Assembly: GCA_041572755.1 (NCBI GenBank) | Contig: JBFFRY010000007.1 | Coordinates: 1 to 64,000 of the forward strand | Source of the DNA: JBFELU01 sp041572755 | Lineage (GTDB): Bacteria; Actinomycetota; Acidimicrobiia; Spongiisociales; UBA11373 | Length of the DNA stretch: 64,000 nucleotides | Direction of reading: 5' to 3' | In this document: one piece after another, positions 1-9,057 of the stretch | How positions within the stretch are numbered: the stretch's first letter is position 1 | How the letters are laid out: each line of letters begins with the position of its first letter | Notes under the pieces: generated by a model | The model's database searches: none | The model's input: only the letters and a program-made list of their open reading frames with translations | Told to the model about the DNA's origin: nothing | Made by a program: the position numbers and the translations under genes

Positions 1-152
1 CCGGTGATCGGTACGCCGAACCCATTCGCCTCGACACTGTGCTCAGCGGTGGGCTCGACCCACACACCCATCGAGCGCCCCAGCGTGGCCGGGTCACGAC
101 CCACGTCGTCGCATGCCTCCTCAACCTGACGGAGCATGGGTAGCGGCGTCTC
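1..152 (-). pseudogene. Fragment of a luciferase-like (LLM class, F420-type) oxidoreductase, cut by the window edge
   Basis: Reading leftwards from an ATG at 135-137, the minus strand encodes about 45 codons containing EEACDDVGRDPATLGRSMGV, followed by GVWVEP and ending near GFGVPITG at base 1. This pattern resembles the C-terminal part of LLM-class flavin/F420-dependent oxidoreductases. An in-frame TGA lies at 153-155 and only about 85 bases separate it from the end of the ankyrin gene, so the roughly 200 residues that should precede this segment are absent. It is therefore either a decayed remnant or a gene shortened by a frameshift; the rest lies outside the window. Family assignment rests on a short stretch. 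Confidence 0.4.
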
Positions 153-238
153 TCAAACCTCGTGCCGACCCGTCCTGGCCCCGGCCGCCGGTCCCCCCTC
201 TGGCCAGCTGGCGTTATCCATGCTTGCTCGCGGTCTGA

Positions 239-2218
239 TCAGGTCGCGCCGACGCCGGTGAGGATCTCGCCCGGCTTCGTGCTACCGCAGTGGGAGGCGT
301 GCTGGAGGGCAGTTCTCCCTTTGGCGTCGCGGGCCTTCACGTCGGCGCCGGCGTCGACCAGGAGGCGCAGCACGTCTGCATCGCAATGGCTTGCCGCGTG
401 CATGAGAGGGGTCATCCCATCGACATCGGCGAGGTCGACGTTCGCTCCGCGATCGATGAGCATGCGGATGGCCGGGTGGGCGCTCCCGAAGCTGCGGTCG
501 CGGGCGATCGCCGCGGCGAGGGCGGTTCGACCGTCGTCGCCTCCGGCGTCCACGTCCGAGCCCGCCGCCAGGAGGGCGCCCACAAGACCTCCCAGGTCGC
601 CGGCGACGCGGGTTCCGGGGCCGGGCGTCCTGGGGACGCGAGAGAGGGTGCGTCGCATGACCGCGCCGATGAGCGCGGTCCGTCCCGCCGAATCGCGCGC
701 CGATGGATCGGCTCCGGCGGCGAGCAGGGCTTCGGCGACGGGACCGCTTCCGGCCCACATGAGGGGGGTTTCGCCACCTTCCGAACGAGCGTTGACGTCG
801 GCGCCTGCCGTCAGCAGGGCAATCACGGCGGTGACGTGGCCCCACTGAGCGGCCCGCATCAGGGGCGTCTCCCCGTGAGGGCCGGTTTCGGTGGGGTCTG
901 CCCCTGCATCGATGAGAGTATTGATCAGGTCGGCACGATCGAGTTCAGCCGCTACGAACAGGATCGGCATGCCATCGATGCGATCGGCCGGCGCAACGGC
1001 ATCGCCCTGCGCGTCGAGGTCGATGACCCGATCGATCAGCTTCCCGATCCATCCCGAGTCCCAGTTCTCGAGTATGCCACTCGACGCGCTGGAAACCCCA
1101 GCAGCGGCGGCGTCCCCGGCGTCCTTGCCATCGGAGTTCCTTGGCGTGACGGAGGCACCCGCTGCGAGCAGCCGGACCACCGTCCAGGCATCCTGGCGTC
1201 CCGCCGCGAGCATGAGCGGCGTCCAACCCAGTTCATCGGAGGTGTTGGGGTCGGCGCCGAATCTGAGGAGTGCGTCGACGACCGCAGGCCGGGCCTCCAT
1301 CAGAGCGGTCCGTCCGTGAGTGTCGCGATCGTCGACCGGCGCCCCGGCGGCGAGGGCTCGCTCGACGATGGCCGGCTGCTCGGCTTTGACCCCGGCGTGG
1401 AGCGCTGCCGCGGCCACACCAGGGTCGGATCGCAACTCGAGGATCCGATCCAGCAGATCGGCATGCCCTTCCCGGCCCGTCCAGGCGGCCAGCGGCAAGG
1501 CCTCCTCCAGGTCGAGGGAAGAAACCGACGAAAGCAGAATGCCGGCGACGTCGGACCGGTTCTGCTTGGCCGCAAGCGTGAGGACGTCGAGGGCGGTGCG
1601 CGTCCGCACTGCGGTGGCGCCTGCTTCCAGGATTGCCAGGACGATCTCCCAATAGCTGCGGACGGCCGCGTCGATGATCGGCGACGCCCCGGCAGCGTCG
1701 ACGGGGTGGAGGTCGGCCCCGTCGGCGATGAGGCTTCGGGCGGCCGCGACGCTACCGGTCCTCGACGCCAGCTGCAGCGGCGTCTCGCCGGCCGCGTTCC
1801 GGACCCGGACGAGCGCGCCCGCGGAGATCAAGGCTGCGACGATCTGAGCAGCGGCATGGGCCTGCTCGGGTGTCTTCGCGTCCTTCTCCGCAGTGGTTCC
1901 GACGGTGGAGGAGAGCCAGTTCAACGCCCCGATACCGGCACGATCCAGCCAGCGCCCTCCGGTCGAGAGGTACCTCGGGCTGACGGCCCACGCGAGGGCG
2001 GTGTCTCCCTCTTCGTCCGTTTCCCCGACGTCGGCACCGGCGTCGAGGAGTGCATCGACGACTGCTACGTGGCCGGCGCGAGCAGCGATCATCAACCCCG
2101 TACGGCCCGAGGCCACCTTTGCGTTCGGGTCGAATCCCTCGGCCAACAGGGCGACGACCTCGTTCGCATCACCGGCTTGAACGGCTTTGAGGAAGCGCTT
2201 CTCGCTCCCGCTCCCCAT
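239..2218 (-). CDS. Ankyrin-repeat protein
   Basis: The 659-residue product is almost entirely ankyrin repeats. The 33-residue units have the usual signatures such as GRTGLMIAARAGHVAVVDAL near residue 38, GETPLMRAAQWGHVTAVIAL near 455 and GMTPLMHAASHCDADVLRLL near 610, mostly ending in LLAAGAD. There is no signal peptide or membrane segment, so it is probably cytoplasmic. Ankyrin arrays bind other proteins; no partner or enzymatic domain is visible. The ATG at 2216-2218 has a GAGGAC ribosome-binding site about 7 nt upstream. A long antisense open frame across it is a high-GC shadow. Function unknown. Confidence 0.85.
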   Translation of the reverse strand: MGSGSEKRFLKAVQAGDANEVVALLAEGFDPNAKVASGRTGLMIAARAGHVAVVDALLDAGADVGETDEEGDTALAWAVSPRYLSTGGRWLDRAGIGALNWLSSTVGTTAEKDAKTPEQAHAAAQIVAALISAGALVRVRNAAGETPLQLASRTGSVAAARSLIADGADLHPVDAAGASPIIDAAVRSYWEIVLAILEAGATAVRTRTALDVLTLAAKQNRSDVAGILLSSVSSLDLEEALPLAAWTGREGHADLLDRILELRSDPGVAAAALHAGVKAEQPAIVERALAAGAPVDDRDTHGRTALMEARPAVVDALLRFGADPNTSDELGWTPLMLAAGRQDAWTVVRLLAAGASVTPRNSDGKDAGDAAAAGVSSASSGILENWDSGWIGKLIDRVIDLDAQGDAVAPADRIDGMPILFVAAELDRADLINTLIDAGADPTETGPHGETPLMRAAQWGHVTAVIALLTAGADVNARSEGGETPLMWAGSGPVAEALLAAGADPSARDSAGRTALIGAVMRRTLSRVPRTPGPGTRVAGDLGGLVGALLAAGSDVDAGGDDGRTALAAAIARDRSFGSAHPAIRMLIDRGANVDLADVDGMTPLMHAASHCDADVLRLLVDAGADVKARDAKGRTALQHASHCGSTKPGEILTGVGAT

Positions 2219-2355
2219 GGGTGTCCTCGCTGTTCGGCTCCCACCAGGTTATCCGGGATGATGTGTCCGACCCTTGGAATCGTCCTCGGTCGTGGAGGGG
2301 CCAGGCCCCAGACCAGACACTTATGTGAGGACGGCGAATGTGTAGTCGTTCGCCG

Positions 2356-4170
2356 TCAGATCCCTGGGGGGTAGTCGGCACCCTCGGACGCCGACGCCTG
2401 TGCGCCATCCCACGCCAGCAGGGGATCCGGGTGGCTGACGTCCTTGACGACAATCGAGTACGTCTCGGCGACGGCTTGGCGGATCCTGAACGACGCCTGA
2501 CCGGCGTCGCTGGTCGTCCCGACCAAATCGTCGAAGACTCGGCCCGGTCTCGAGATCGAGACCGTGACCGATGCACCTCCCACCGGAGCCCCCGACTCGG
2601 TGGCGATGGTGACGAGGAAGTCGATGTTCTGCCACGGTCCCCTTGTCGTTCGCGTGACGGTGATGGCGGTGACCCCGTAGTCCTCGACTGAAGTCCCTGC
2701 GGCCAGCGCCGTGATGACGACGCTGTCGCTGACCGAGTAGCCCTCGAGAGTGCCGATTTCAGTCGCGGAGAGCTCGAGGGTGTACGTTCCCGCCTCATCC
2801 GGAGAGAACGTCGTTTGAGTACTCGAGTCGATGCGGTATCCCGCAGAGTAAGACGAAGCAGCGGGCGCAGCGGTCACCGTCCAGGAGACATTGAGGGAGT
2901 CGCCGTTGGCGTCCGACACGACTCCGCTCAGTTGCACGTCGGCGGGGAGCACCACCGTTTGATCGGCACCGGCGTCGACCACGGGGGGGACGTTGCCCAG
3001 GTCGTTGCCGGAAGGTTGACCGACGGCTGCGGCCACGTCGAGCAGGCCGGCTCCCATCTGATCGGTGGGCAGCCCAATCCGTTGGGCCGTGGTCGTGAGT
3101 GTTGCTCGGGTGTCCAGCGTCGACCCCGTTCCGATGACAACCGCGGCGGCACCCGCGACGTGCGGCGCCGACATCGATGTGCCGCTCATGTGGACGTAGC
3201 CGCCGTCGTTGCTCGTCGACAGGATGTTGCTGCCGGGGGCCGCCAGATCGTTGGCACCGAGCCCCACGCTGCTGAAGCCGGACAGGGTGTCATCGACCGT
3301 CGTGGACGAAACGGCGATCACGTGTCCGTAGCCGGCCGGGTAGCCCACGGGACCCCCGCTGCTGTTACCCGCCGAGGCGACGAGCGTCGCGCCTCCCTCT
3401 GCAAGCGCCTGCAGAGCGCTGGCCTCTGCCGTCGACGGCTGACTGCTCCCGAAGCTCATGTTGACGACCTCGACGGGGTTCTCAAGCCCGGCGAGATAGT
3501 TGAAGGCGGCAAGGATGGCCTCATCCTTGATACGGCTGCCCTTGGAAACTTGGATCGGGAGGATCGTTGCGTCGGGAGCGACGCCGACGACACCGGTGCC
3601 ATCGTCGGCGGCACCGACGATTCCAGCCGTGTGAGTGCCGTGGCCGTTCTTGTCGGTCACGTCCGTCGACGGATTGCGGCCGGCAAACGACATGGCACGG
3701 CCATCGATACGATTCTCGAACTCGGCGTGGTCCGGATCGATGCCGGTGTCCACCACCGCCACGACAACTCCACCGCCCTTGTGGCCCGCGCCGTGTGCGA
3801 TCTCGGCGTCGACCCGGTTGGCGCCCCATTGCAACTCATCGCCGGGGTCGGTCGCGTGGTCGTGGTAGGCGATGTCGTCGCGTGCTCGCTCGACGCTGAG
3901 CACGCCCGGGCTGCGGCTCAAGGCCGCCAGAGCGGACTCCGGAAGTGACAGAGAGAGGACGTTGATGTTCTCCAACCGCAGACTGACCTGTCCACCCAAG
4001 CGCCCCACCTGCGCATCGTCGGCGGCGGTGGGGGGGTGGTCGAGGAGCACAATCACGTCGACGATCGGCCCGTCTGGCCGGGGCCCGGCACCGGCGGACG
4101 GGACGGCAGAGGCTGCGATCAGGGCGGTCACCCCGATCGCCACCGCGAAGCGCTTCCAGTTCAACCTCAT
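2356..4170 (-). CDS. Secreted subtilisin-family (S8) serine protease with C-terminal immunoglobulin/PKD-like domains
   Basis: A 604-residue exported protease. Residues 1-29 are a signal peptide (MRLNWKRFAV, then a hydrophobic core ending in PSAGAG). Residues 35-105 look like an I9 propeptide. The S8 domain follows with the triad D141 (VVDTGID), H177 (NGHGTHTAG) and S332 (GTSMSAPH), plus the oxyanion Asn in SAGNS (269). Residues about 395-480 are PKD-like, and the last 100 residues form another beta-rich domain. An in-frame ATG 27 codons upstream exists, but I chose the ATG at 4168-4170: it begins the signal peptide and has GAGGGG at the right spacing. Likely an extracellular or cell-surface protein-degrading enzyme; no neighbour suggests a specific substrate. 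Confidence 0.93.
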   Translation of the reverse strand: MRLNWKRFAVAIGVTALIAASAVPSAGAGPRPDGPIVDVIVLLDHPPTAADDAQVGRLGGQVSLRLENINVLSLSLPESALAALSRSPGVLSVERARDDIAYHDHATDPGDELQWGANRVDAEIAHGAGHKGGGVVVAVVDTGIDPDHAEFENRIDGRAMSFAGRNPSTDVTDKNGHGTHTAGIVGAADDGTGVVGVAPDATILPIQVSKGSRIKDEAILAAFNYLAGLENPVEVVNMSFGSSQPSTAEASALQALAEGGATLVASAGNSSGGPVGYPAGYGHVIAVSSTTVDDTLSGFSSVGLGANDLAAPGSNILSTSNDGGYVHMSGTSMSAPHVAGAAAVVIGTGSTLDTRATLTTTAQRIGLPTDQMGAGLLDVAAAVGQPSGNDLGNVPPVVDAGADQTVVLPADVQLSGVVSDANGDSLNVSWTVTAAPAASSYSAGYRIDSSTQTTFSPDEAGTYTLELSATEIGTLEGYSVSDSVVITALAAGTSVEDYGVTAITVTRTTRGPWQNIDFLVTIATESGAPVGGASVTVSISRPGRVFDDLVGTTSDAGQASFRIRQAVAETYSIVVKDVSHPDPLLAWDGAQASASEGADYPPGI

Positions 4171-4702
4171 CGGATTCAACCCCTCGATCCACCGACGGGC
4201 GGAGTATGCCTCCCGTCGAGCCCTCATTAAACCAGGAAGGAACATGTGCACAAATGCACAAAGTCGAGGAATCCTTCCCTGCGAGCGCCGCCCCTCTCAT
4301 TCCTCCCCCTGCCAACAGGGCCACATCTGGTCCGGGGGCCCTGTGCGGCCCCCGAGGCGCCTCCTCCCCGAGGACATCATCAGGTCCGTCGGCGCCTGAC
4401 CCCGGCGGCGCCGGGCGACCGGGGGCCCCTCCCCACACACCAACGTCGCTCTGGAAACCGCACCCCTCCCATCATCGGGCAGTCCCGGGCGGTGTCCGTC
4501 GGGAGGGTGGAGAACGAGGTGCCCAGGTGCTCGCCGTGCAAGGGACCATGTCATGCCCCGGACTGAACCAGGTCGGACATGAAGGCGTCGTGGGAGGAGC
4601 CAGCGTCAGATCGCCACAAGTCGCGGATCGATGCCATCCCGTGTGCCGGCGCTCGCCACGAGTTGCAGTCGCGTGAAGGAAATGCGATCGAACAGAGCTC
4701 GG
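4171..4702. other. Gene-free stretch with a GC-rich hairpin
   Basis: No credible gene is visible in these 532 bases; the short open frames lack ribosome-binding sites and family-like sequence. The end next to the protease must hold its promoter: the minus strand has TTGTGC, 17 nt, then TTAATG, a weak candidate, beside a short direct repeat of TGCACAAA (4246-4261). An inverted repeat of seven base pairs (GGGGGCC at 4334-4340, GGCCCCC at 4347-4353) could be a terminator-like or RNA structure, but has no T-run. Confidence 0.4.
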
Positions 4703-5455
4703 TCAGGCCACCGCGATAGGACCGGTCGTGCCCACGATCTCCCATCCGGCCGCTCCGGGGATGGCCTCGTAGGTGAGCCACACCCCGCATAGCGAACCGC
4801 ACCACAACCAGAGTTCGACCTCGGCGCGGTCGTCGAGCAGGTCCACGCGGTCCACGGCGACGACCGCGACGCCCGAAGGCTCCTCGCCGAAGAGAGCGGC
4901 CGTCTCGGCCGCGGCGTCGTCGATGAACTGCACCGTTCCGAACTCAGAGAGTGAGGCGGCGATCAGTTCCAGAGCGAGTGGCGCCAAAGGCGCTCCGTCA
5001 TCGGTGAAGCGCCCGACCCGGAACTCCCGGAAGAACTCGGAGGCCCCGATCGAGCTGTCGGCCGTGACGAGCCTGCGGACCGCAGCCGCGATCAGCTCGG
5101 CTCGGTCCTGGTCTTCGAGGGAGCCTTCGCCGGGCGGAGGGTCGGTGTCGGGGCGTTCGATCTCGGCGCCGGTGACGATCCCGGCGTCGACCTCGAAGGT
5201 CACCCGGCCGGGCATCAGGTCGGCGGTGAGGGCGAACTCGGTGCCGTCCTCGCGGGCGATACGCCAGAGGCGCCCGTCACCTTCGGCGGCCGCCACGGCC
5301 TCCTCGAGGGTGAGGCCGATGTAGCGCGCTTCCTCCTGGGTTCCATCCGTCGCGGAGTCGGTGGTCCCCGGGTCGCCGCCACCGGCGAACGCCAAGCCCG
5401 CCGCGGAGAGTGCGATGAGGAACACGACACCGACGATGCCGAATCTGCGTTTCAT
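4703..5455 (-). CDS. Secreted protein with an inhibitor I78-like segment, function unknown
   Basis: 250 residues. Residues 1-25 form a clear signal peptide (MKRRFGIVGV, hydrophobic core, then LAFAGGG), so the product is exported. Residues about 45-100 (TLEEAVAAAEGDGRLWRIAR, then a segment ending RVTFEVDAGIVTGAEIE) resemble the small peptidase-inhibitor I78 fold, in which a TMDYRPDRVN-like strand precedes a D/G-rich turn. The remaining 150 residues, with a WLWCGSLCGVWL stretch containing two Cys near the C-terminus, are not recognised. The ATG at 5453-5455 follows a GGAGTCGAGG site. It lies downstream of no co-directional partner and diverges from the hydrolase at 5589. The inhibitor reading is an inference. 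Confidence 0.7.
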   Translation of the reverse strand: MKRRFGIVGVVFLIALSAAGLAFAGGGDPGTTDSATDGTQEEARYIGLTLEEAVAAAEGDGRLWRIAREDGTEFALTADLMPGRVTFEVDAGIVTGAEIERPDTDPPPGEGSLEDQDRAELIAAAVRRLVTADSSIGASEFFREFRVGRFTDDGAPLAPLALELIAASLSEFGTVQFIDDAAAETAALFGEEPSGVAVVAVDRVDLLDDRAEVELWLWCGSLCGVWLTYEAIPGAAGWEIVGTTGPIAVA

Positions 5456-5588
5456 CCTCGACTCCTGTTTTCGTTACCTCTCCGACGAAGGCGACCACAC
5501 GCCGGGTTCCCTCGCTGGTCCGCGAAGAACGCCGACACCGCCCCGGGGCGCCACCGGTATCGATCCCCTACACTCGCCCGGCCACATC

Positions 5589-6338
5589 ATGGAACACACC
5601 GTCATCTTGCTTCCCGGCATCATCGCTCCCGCCGCGGTCCGCTACGGGGCCCTGATGCAGCACCTTTCCGGCGTTCGCCTGGTGATCCACGATCTGGCCG
5701 TCTACGACGGCGACAGCCCGCCCGAGGGCTACTCGATCTCCGTGGAAGTGGATGCCCTCGACCGGGCCGCCGACGAAGAGGGGCTCGCGCAGTTCCATGT
5801 GTTCGGCCACTCCGGAGGCGGTGCCGTCGCCTTGGCATACGCCGCGCAGCGGGGGGATCGCCTCATCAGCCTGGCCGTGGACGAGCCCGCCTCGGACTTC
5901 ACTGTCGGCGGAGACGCCACCTACGGCTGGGCTGAGTTCGATGAGGCGATGACCCTGCCTGAGGATGAGGCGATGGTGGCATTCATGCAGCTCCAGGTTG
6001 CCGCCGACGTGGTGCTTCCCGCCCCGCCGGACGGACCGCCCCCACCTTGGATGGCGAAGCGGCCCGCCGGTATCGCCGCGTTCGTGCGGGCGGTGCGGAG
6101 TCATCGGATCGACGAGGACCGCTATCGGGAGTTCGCCGCGCCGGTGTATTTCAGCAGGGGTTCCCGCACCCACCCCCGATGGGAAGCGATGCAAGAGCGG
6201 CTGGCCGGGGTGTTCCCCGACTTCACCGGCGAGATCTTCGACGGGCTTCACCATCTCAACCCCGCCCATCAGGACGACCCGGCTCGCGTGGCGCCCACCC
6301 TCACGGCGTTCTGGGAGCAAGCCGAGTCCCGCCGCTAG
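5589..6338 (+). CDS. Alpha/beta-hydrolase family protein
   Basis: The 249-residue product starts MEHTVILLPG with the oxyanion-loop strand (LLPGIIAP) and has the nucleophile elbow FGHSGGGAV (Ser near 78) and a late His (DGLHHLNP near residue 220), the arrangement of alpha/beta hydrolases. There is no signal peptide, so it is cytoplasmic. The open frame extends 76 codons further upstream across the promoter region of the divergent gene; the ATG at 5589 was chosen because family homology starts there. A TACACT hexamer at 5569-5574 could be its -10 element. Substrate unknown; esterase or lactonase activity is possible. Confidence 0.85.
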   Translation: MEHTVILLPGIIAPAAVRYGALMQHLSGVRLVIHDLAVYDGDSPPEGYSISVEVDALDRAADEEGLAQFHVFGHSGGGAVALAYAAQRGDRLISLAVDEPASDFTVGGDATYGWAEFDEAMTLPEDEAMVAFMQLQVAADVVLPAPPDGPPPPWMAKRPAGIAAFVRAVRSHRIDEDRYREFAAPVYFSRGSRTHPRWEAMQERLAGVFPDFTGEIFDGLHHLNPAHQDDPARVAPTLTAFWEQAESRR

Positions 6339-6484
6339 TGCCCGGCGGTGTGAAGGGTCACCCGATGGCGGGCGGGTCGGCCTCTGATGGCGGCGGGGCT
6401 CAGTGTCCGCGGTCAGAACTCACAGGAACTCATCGATTCTGGACGGGCCTGCCCGCTCTCCCGGATCACCGCAGGGCGGGCCGC

Positions 6485-6742
6485 TCAGAAGCCCCTTGCC
6501 TCGCCTCGCATCACCCGCAACACCGGAGTGGTGGCTCCTTCAAACACGGCGGTTAGTTCGTCGTCCGTGAGCCCGCGGCGGGCCAGTTCGATTCGAGCGC
6601 GCTCCCTGAGATCCGTCGCGTCACGCTCACTCATGCCCGACGTCTCGACTCCGGGCAGGAGTTCACCGGCGACACCGAACGGGTCCCTGTAGATGTCGAC
6701 GACGGACCAGATCTTGAGGGTGGTGAGGTCGACGCCGATCAT
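6485..6742 (-). CDS. Small hypothetical protein
   Basis: An 85-residue frame beginning MIGVDLTTLKIWSVVDIYRD with a charged helical middle (ERARIELARRGLTDDELTAV) and no signal peptide or known domain. Codon third positions are GC-rich as in neighbouring genes. The upstream extension to 7120 is arginine-rich shadow sequence, so I placed the start at the ATG at 6740-6742; the ribosome-binding site is weak. I see no homologous family. It stands alone between the hydrolase and the NHL/RTX gene. Confidence 0.5.
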   Translation of the reverse strand: MIGVDLTTLKIWSVVDIYRDPFGVAGELLPGVETSGMSERDATDLRERARIELARRGLTDDELTAVFEGATTPVLRVMRGEARGF

Positions 6743-7004
6743 GCGACGACCATCCAGACGACTGCCGGGCGCAATGCCGAGAAGTGTTCCATGGGGACCT
6801 CCCCCCAGGCACCCCCTCCAAACCCGAAGGATATGACGCGGACCCCAAACACACCTGGATTTCGCCGATCGTTGCGGCGGCGGCGCAGCCGCGGCCGATC
6901 CCACCGAACGGTGGAGTGTCGGCTCCCGGCGGACGCCCCACACGGGGTCCGTCGAACAGCCCACCGATCGTTGGCGAGGGGCGAACCGGAACGCCGGGTC
7001 ACGG

Positions 7005-8474
7005 TCAGCAGCTCGAGACGGTGTCGATGGCCTCGACGTCGGGACAGAGGTCGGAACCGCCCCCACCGTTGAGGACATCGGCGTCGGGCCCTCCCTCGAG
7101 GACGTCGTGGCCTCCACCACCGAAGAGTCGGTCCTCCCCCCAGTCGCCGCGCAGCTCGTCGTTTCCGCGATTGCCCTTCAGCGTGTCGTCGCCGTGATAC
7201 CCGATCAGCACATCGGACCCGGTGCCGCCGACCAGCCTGTCCCGGCCGTTCCCACCCAGGAGGAGGTCATCGCCCGCCTTGCCGATCATCCGATCGTTGC
7301 CGCCCGCACCGCGCAGCTCATCGTTGCCGGGTCCCGAGCAGAGCCGATCGTTGCCCTTCCCCCCAACCAGGACGTCGTCGCCCGCCAAACCGACGATCAC
7401 GTCGTCGCCGTCGGTGCCGATCAGCATGTCGTCGCCGTCGGTGCCGAGAAGGGTGGCCCTCCTCCCGAAGCACTCCCGGTACGCCCAGACGGCCGTGTAG
7501 CGAGAACCATGACCCTCGGTCTGAATGATCTTGTCGTCTGGGGTGACCGCCAATTCGGCCCCGTTCGGGTAGTCGTAGATCTCGGCGCCGTCATTGACCG
7601 CACTCCACAGGAATCCGAAGTCCGCGCCGAAGGCCTGGATCATCGAGTAGCGGCAACAGTCGCCGCCGTAACTCGAACTCCACCCGATCAGTATCTCCCC
7701 CAGGCTGTTGACGACCAGGCCGTCGATCACGTCGTGATCGTCATCGGGGACCTCACCTTCCCGGATCGTGTGCAGGTGACCGCCAGAGGAATCGAACACC
7801 TGCACCGCGAAGGACTCGCAGTCGGCAACCACGATGTCGTCGTCCGGTGTCGCAGCGATCGGTCCGGGACACAGCATCAGTCCCGCTCCCACCCCGGTTG
7901 AACCGAAAGAACCGAGGAAGGTCCCGTCGTCGAGGAAGATGCTCACCCGGTCGTGCTCGCGGTCACCCACGATGATGCGGCCCGCCGAGTCGACGGCAAC
8001 CGAGACCGCGTCACCGAACTGGCCCGGTCCTGCACCGGACGTCCCAAAGGTCATGACGAGTTCGAAACCCTCATCAAAGACCTGGATCCGATCGTTGGCT
8101 CCGTCAACCACCACGATGTTGTCGTTCGCATCGACGGCGATATCGGCTATCTGGTCACCGATGGCTCCCGGTCCGGACCCCTGCGGGAACGTCACCCCGT
8201 CGATCAGATTCCCCTCCTGGTCCTGCACCACCAGACCCGGGCCGTCCGAGAAGCTGCGCAGCACCCCGACCAGGTTGCCGTCGCTGCGGGCCGCCGTGGC
8301 ATGAACCTGTGCACCGTCGTACTCGTCGATCACGTCCATTGGTGCCAGGCCCGGGGGATCCGCCGTCGTAGGCCCCGGGTCCGGCAGGATCGCCAAAGCC
8401 GGCAGAGAGGTCGCCACCAGCAACCCGGCGCCGGCAGCCACTCCCCACCTGCGCAATCTCTCGAGTCCTCGCAT
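7005..8474 (-). CDS. Secreted NHL-repeat protein with C-terminal RTX calcium-binding repeats
   Basis: 489 residues in three parts. Residues 1-28 are a signal peptide (MRGLERLRRW, core, LPALA). Residues about 40-340 are NHL-type beta-propeller blades (for example IADIAVDANDNIVVVDGAND and FGDAVSVAVDSAGRIIVGDR). Residues about 345-475 are at least six hemolysin-type nonapeptide repeats of the GGxGxDxLx class (GTDGDDVIVG, GGNGRDRLVG, GGGGHDVLEG), which bind calcium and form a parallel beta roll. The last residues contain Cys (DLCPDVEAIDTVSSC). Start at ATG 8472-8474 with GGGGAGGG seven nt upstream. In Gram-negatives RTX repeats accompany type I secretion; here a Sec signal peptide is present and no type I system is nearby, so a calcium-stabilised surface protein is more likely. 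Confidence 0.85.
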   Translation of the reverse strand: MRGLERLRRWGVAAGAGLLVATSLPALAILPDPGPTTADPPGLAPMDVIDEYDGAQVHATAARSDGNLVGVLRSFSDGPGLVVQDQEGNLIDGVTFPQGSGPGAIGDQIADIAVDANDNIVVVDGANDRIQVFDEGFELVMTFGTSGAGPGQFGDAVSVAVDSAGRIIVGDREHDRVSIFLDDGTFLGSFGSTGVGAGLMLCPGPIAATPDDDIVVADCESFAVQVFDSSGGHLHTIREGEVPDDDHDVIDGLVVNSLGEILIGWSSSYGGDCCRYSMIQAFGADFGFLWSAVNDGAEIYDYPNGAELAVTPDDKIIQTEGHGSRYTAVWAYRECFGRRATLLGTDGDDMLIGTDGDDVIVGLAGDDVLVGGKGNDRLCSGPGNDELRGAGGNDRMIGKAGDDLLLGGNGRDRLVGGTGSDVLIGYHGDDTLKGNRGNDELRGDWGEDRLFGGGGHDVLEGGPDADVLNGGGGSDLCPDVEAIDTVSSC

Positions 8475-8625
8475 GGTGTGCCCTCCCCACGTCGAGCCGA
8501 AGACCCCACAGTCCCATGGCGGTCTCCCCGAAGCCTAGGTGCCCCTCCAGTGGCGGGTTCGACGCCGGGCGGATCCCCGACGAGTGCAGGTACGCTGGCC
8601 GCCGCTCACCGAGGGAGGGGAGATC

Positions 8626-9057
8626 ATGGTCATCAATCGGATACGCGCAGCAAGCATCGCCGTTGCCGTCGCCGTTCTTCTGGCAGTGCTTCTGGCGCTG
8701 CTTCCGGGCAGCGACCCGAAAGCGGTCGGTGAGGAGCCCAAGGTGACGGAATCGAACAACTTCGAGGAGATCAAGGTCACGCTGACGGTGCCCGCCGGGG
8801 AGAGGGTCAGGGCCAGCGCAGCCTGCGACGACGGGTACGCCGTCAGCGGCATGAGCTGGCGTGTCTTGGCGATCGGGAGTTCCGGCGAGGACGGAGCCTC
8901 GGCGCCAGGTCTCAAGGTCGTCACCAAGGTGTCCCGGGACCAGGCGAAGGGCAGGTTCGTCGCCTTCTATCCGGAGAGGTTCTTCGATGTCTTCACCGAG
9001 CTCTCGATCGAAGGCACCATCACCTGCCTGCTTCTCCCGGCAGTACAGAGCTATTAG
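8626..9057 (+). CDS. Small secreted or membrane-anchored protein, unknown function
   Basis: 143 residues starting MVINRIRAAS followed by a strongly hydrophobic stretch (residues 10-27), a signal peptide or membrane anchor. The rest is predicted beta-rich (IKVTLTVPAGERVRASAACD) with two Cys (one in ACDDGYAV, one in TITCLLLP) that could form a disulfide. The ATG at 8626 is preceded by GGGAGGGGAGATC, a strong ribosome-binding site, so the extra upstream codons of the open frame are not used. A TACGCT hexamer at 8591-8596 may be the -10. It diverges from the NHL/RTX gene with 151 bases between them. Not recognised. Confidence 0.7.
   Translation: MVINRIRAASIAVAVAVLLAVLLALLPGSDPKAVGEEPKVTESNNFEEIKVTLTVPAGERVRASAACDDGYAVSGMSWRVLAIGSSGEDGASAPGLKVVTKVSRDQAKGRFVAFYPERFFDVFTELSIEGTITCLLLPAVQSY

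Noticed and set aside
290..2374. 694-codon open frame on the plus strand
   Set aside because: Antisense to the ankyrin repeat gene; no family-like sequence, Gly/Arg-rich composition typical of a high-GC shadow.
7005..7460. Short DNA repeats that might be taken for a CRISPR or satellite array
   Set aside because: They encode the RTX nonapeptides in frame and vary in sequence; there are no constant repeats with unique spacers.
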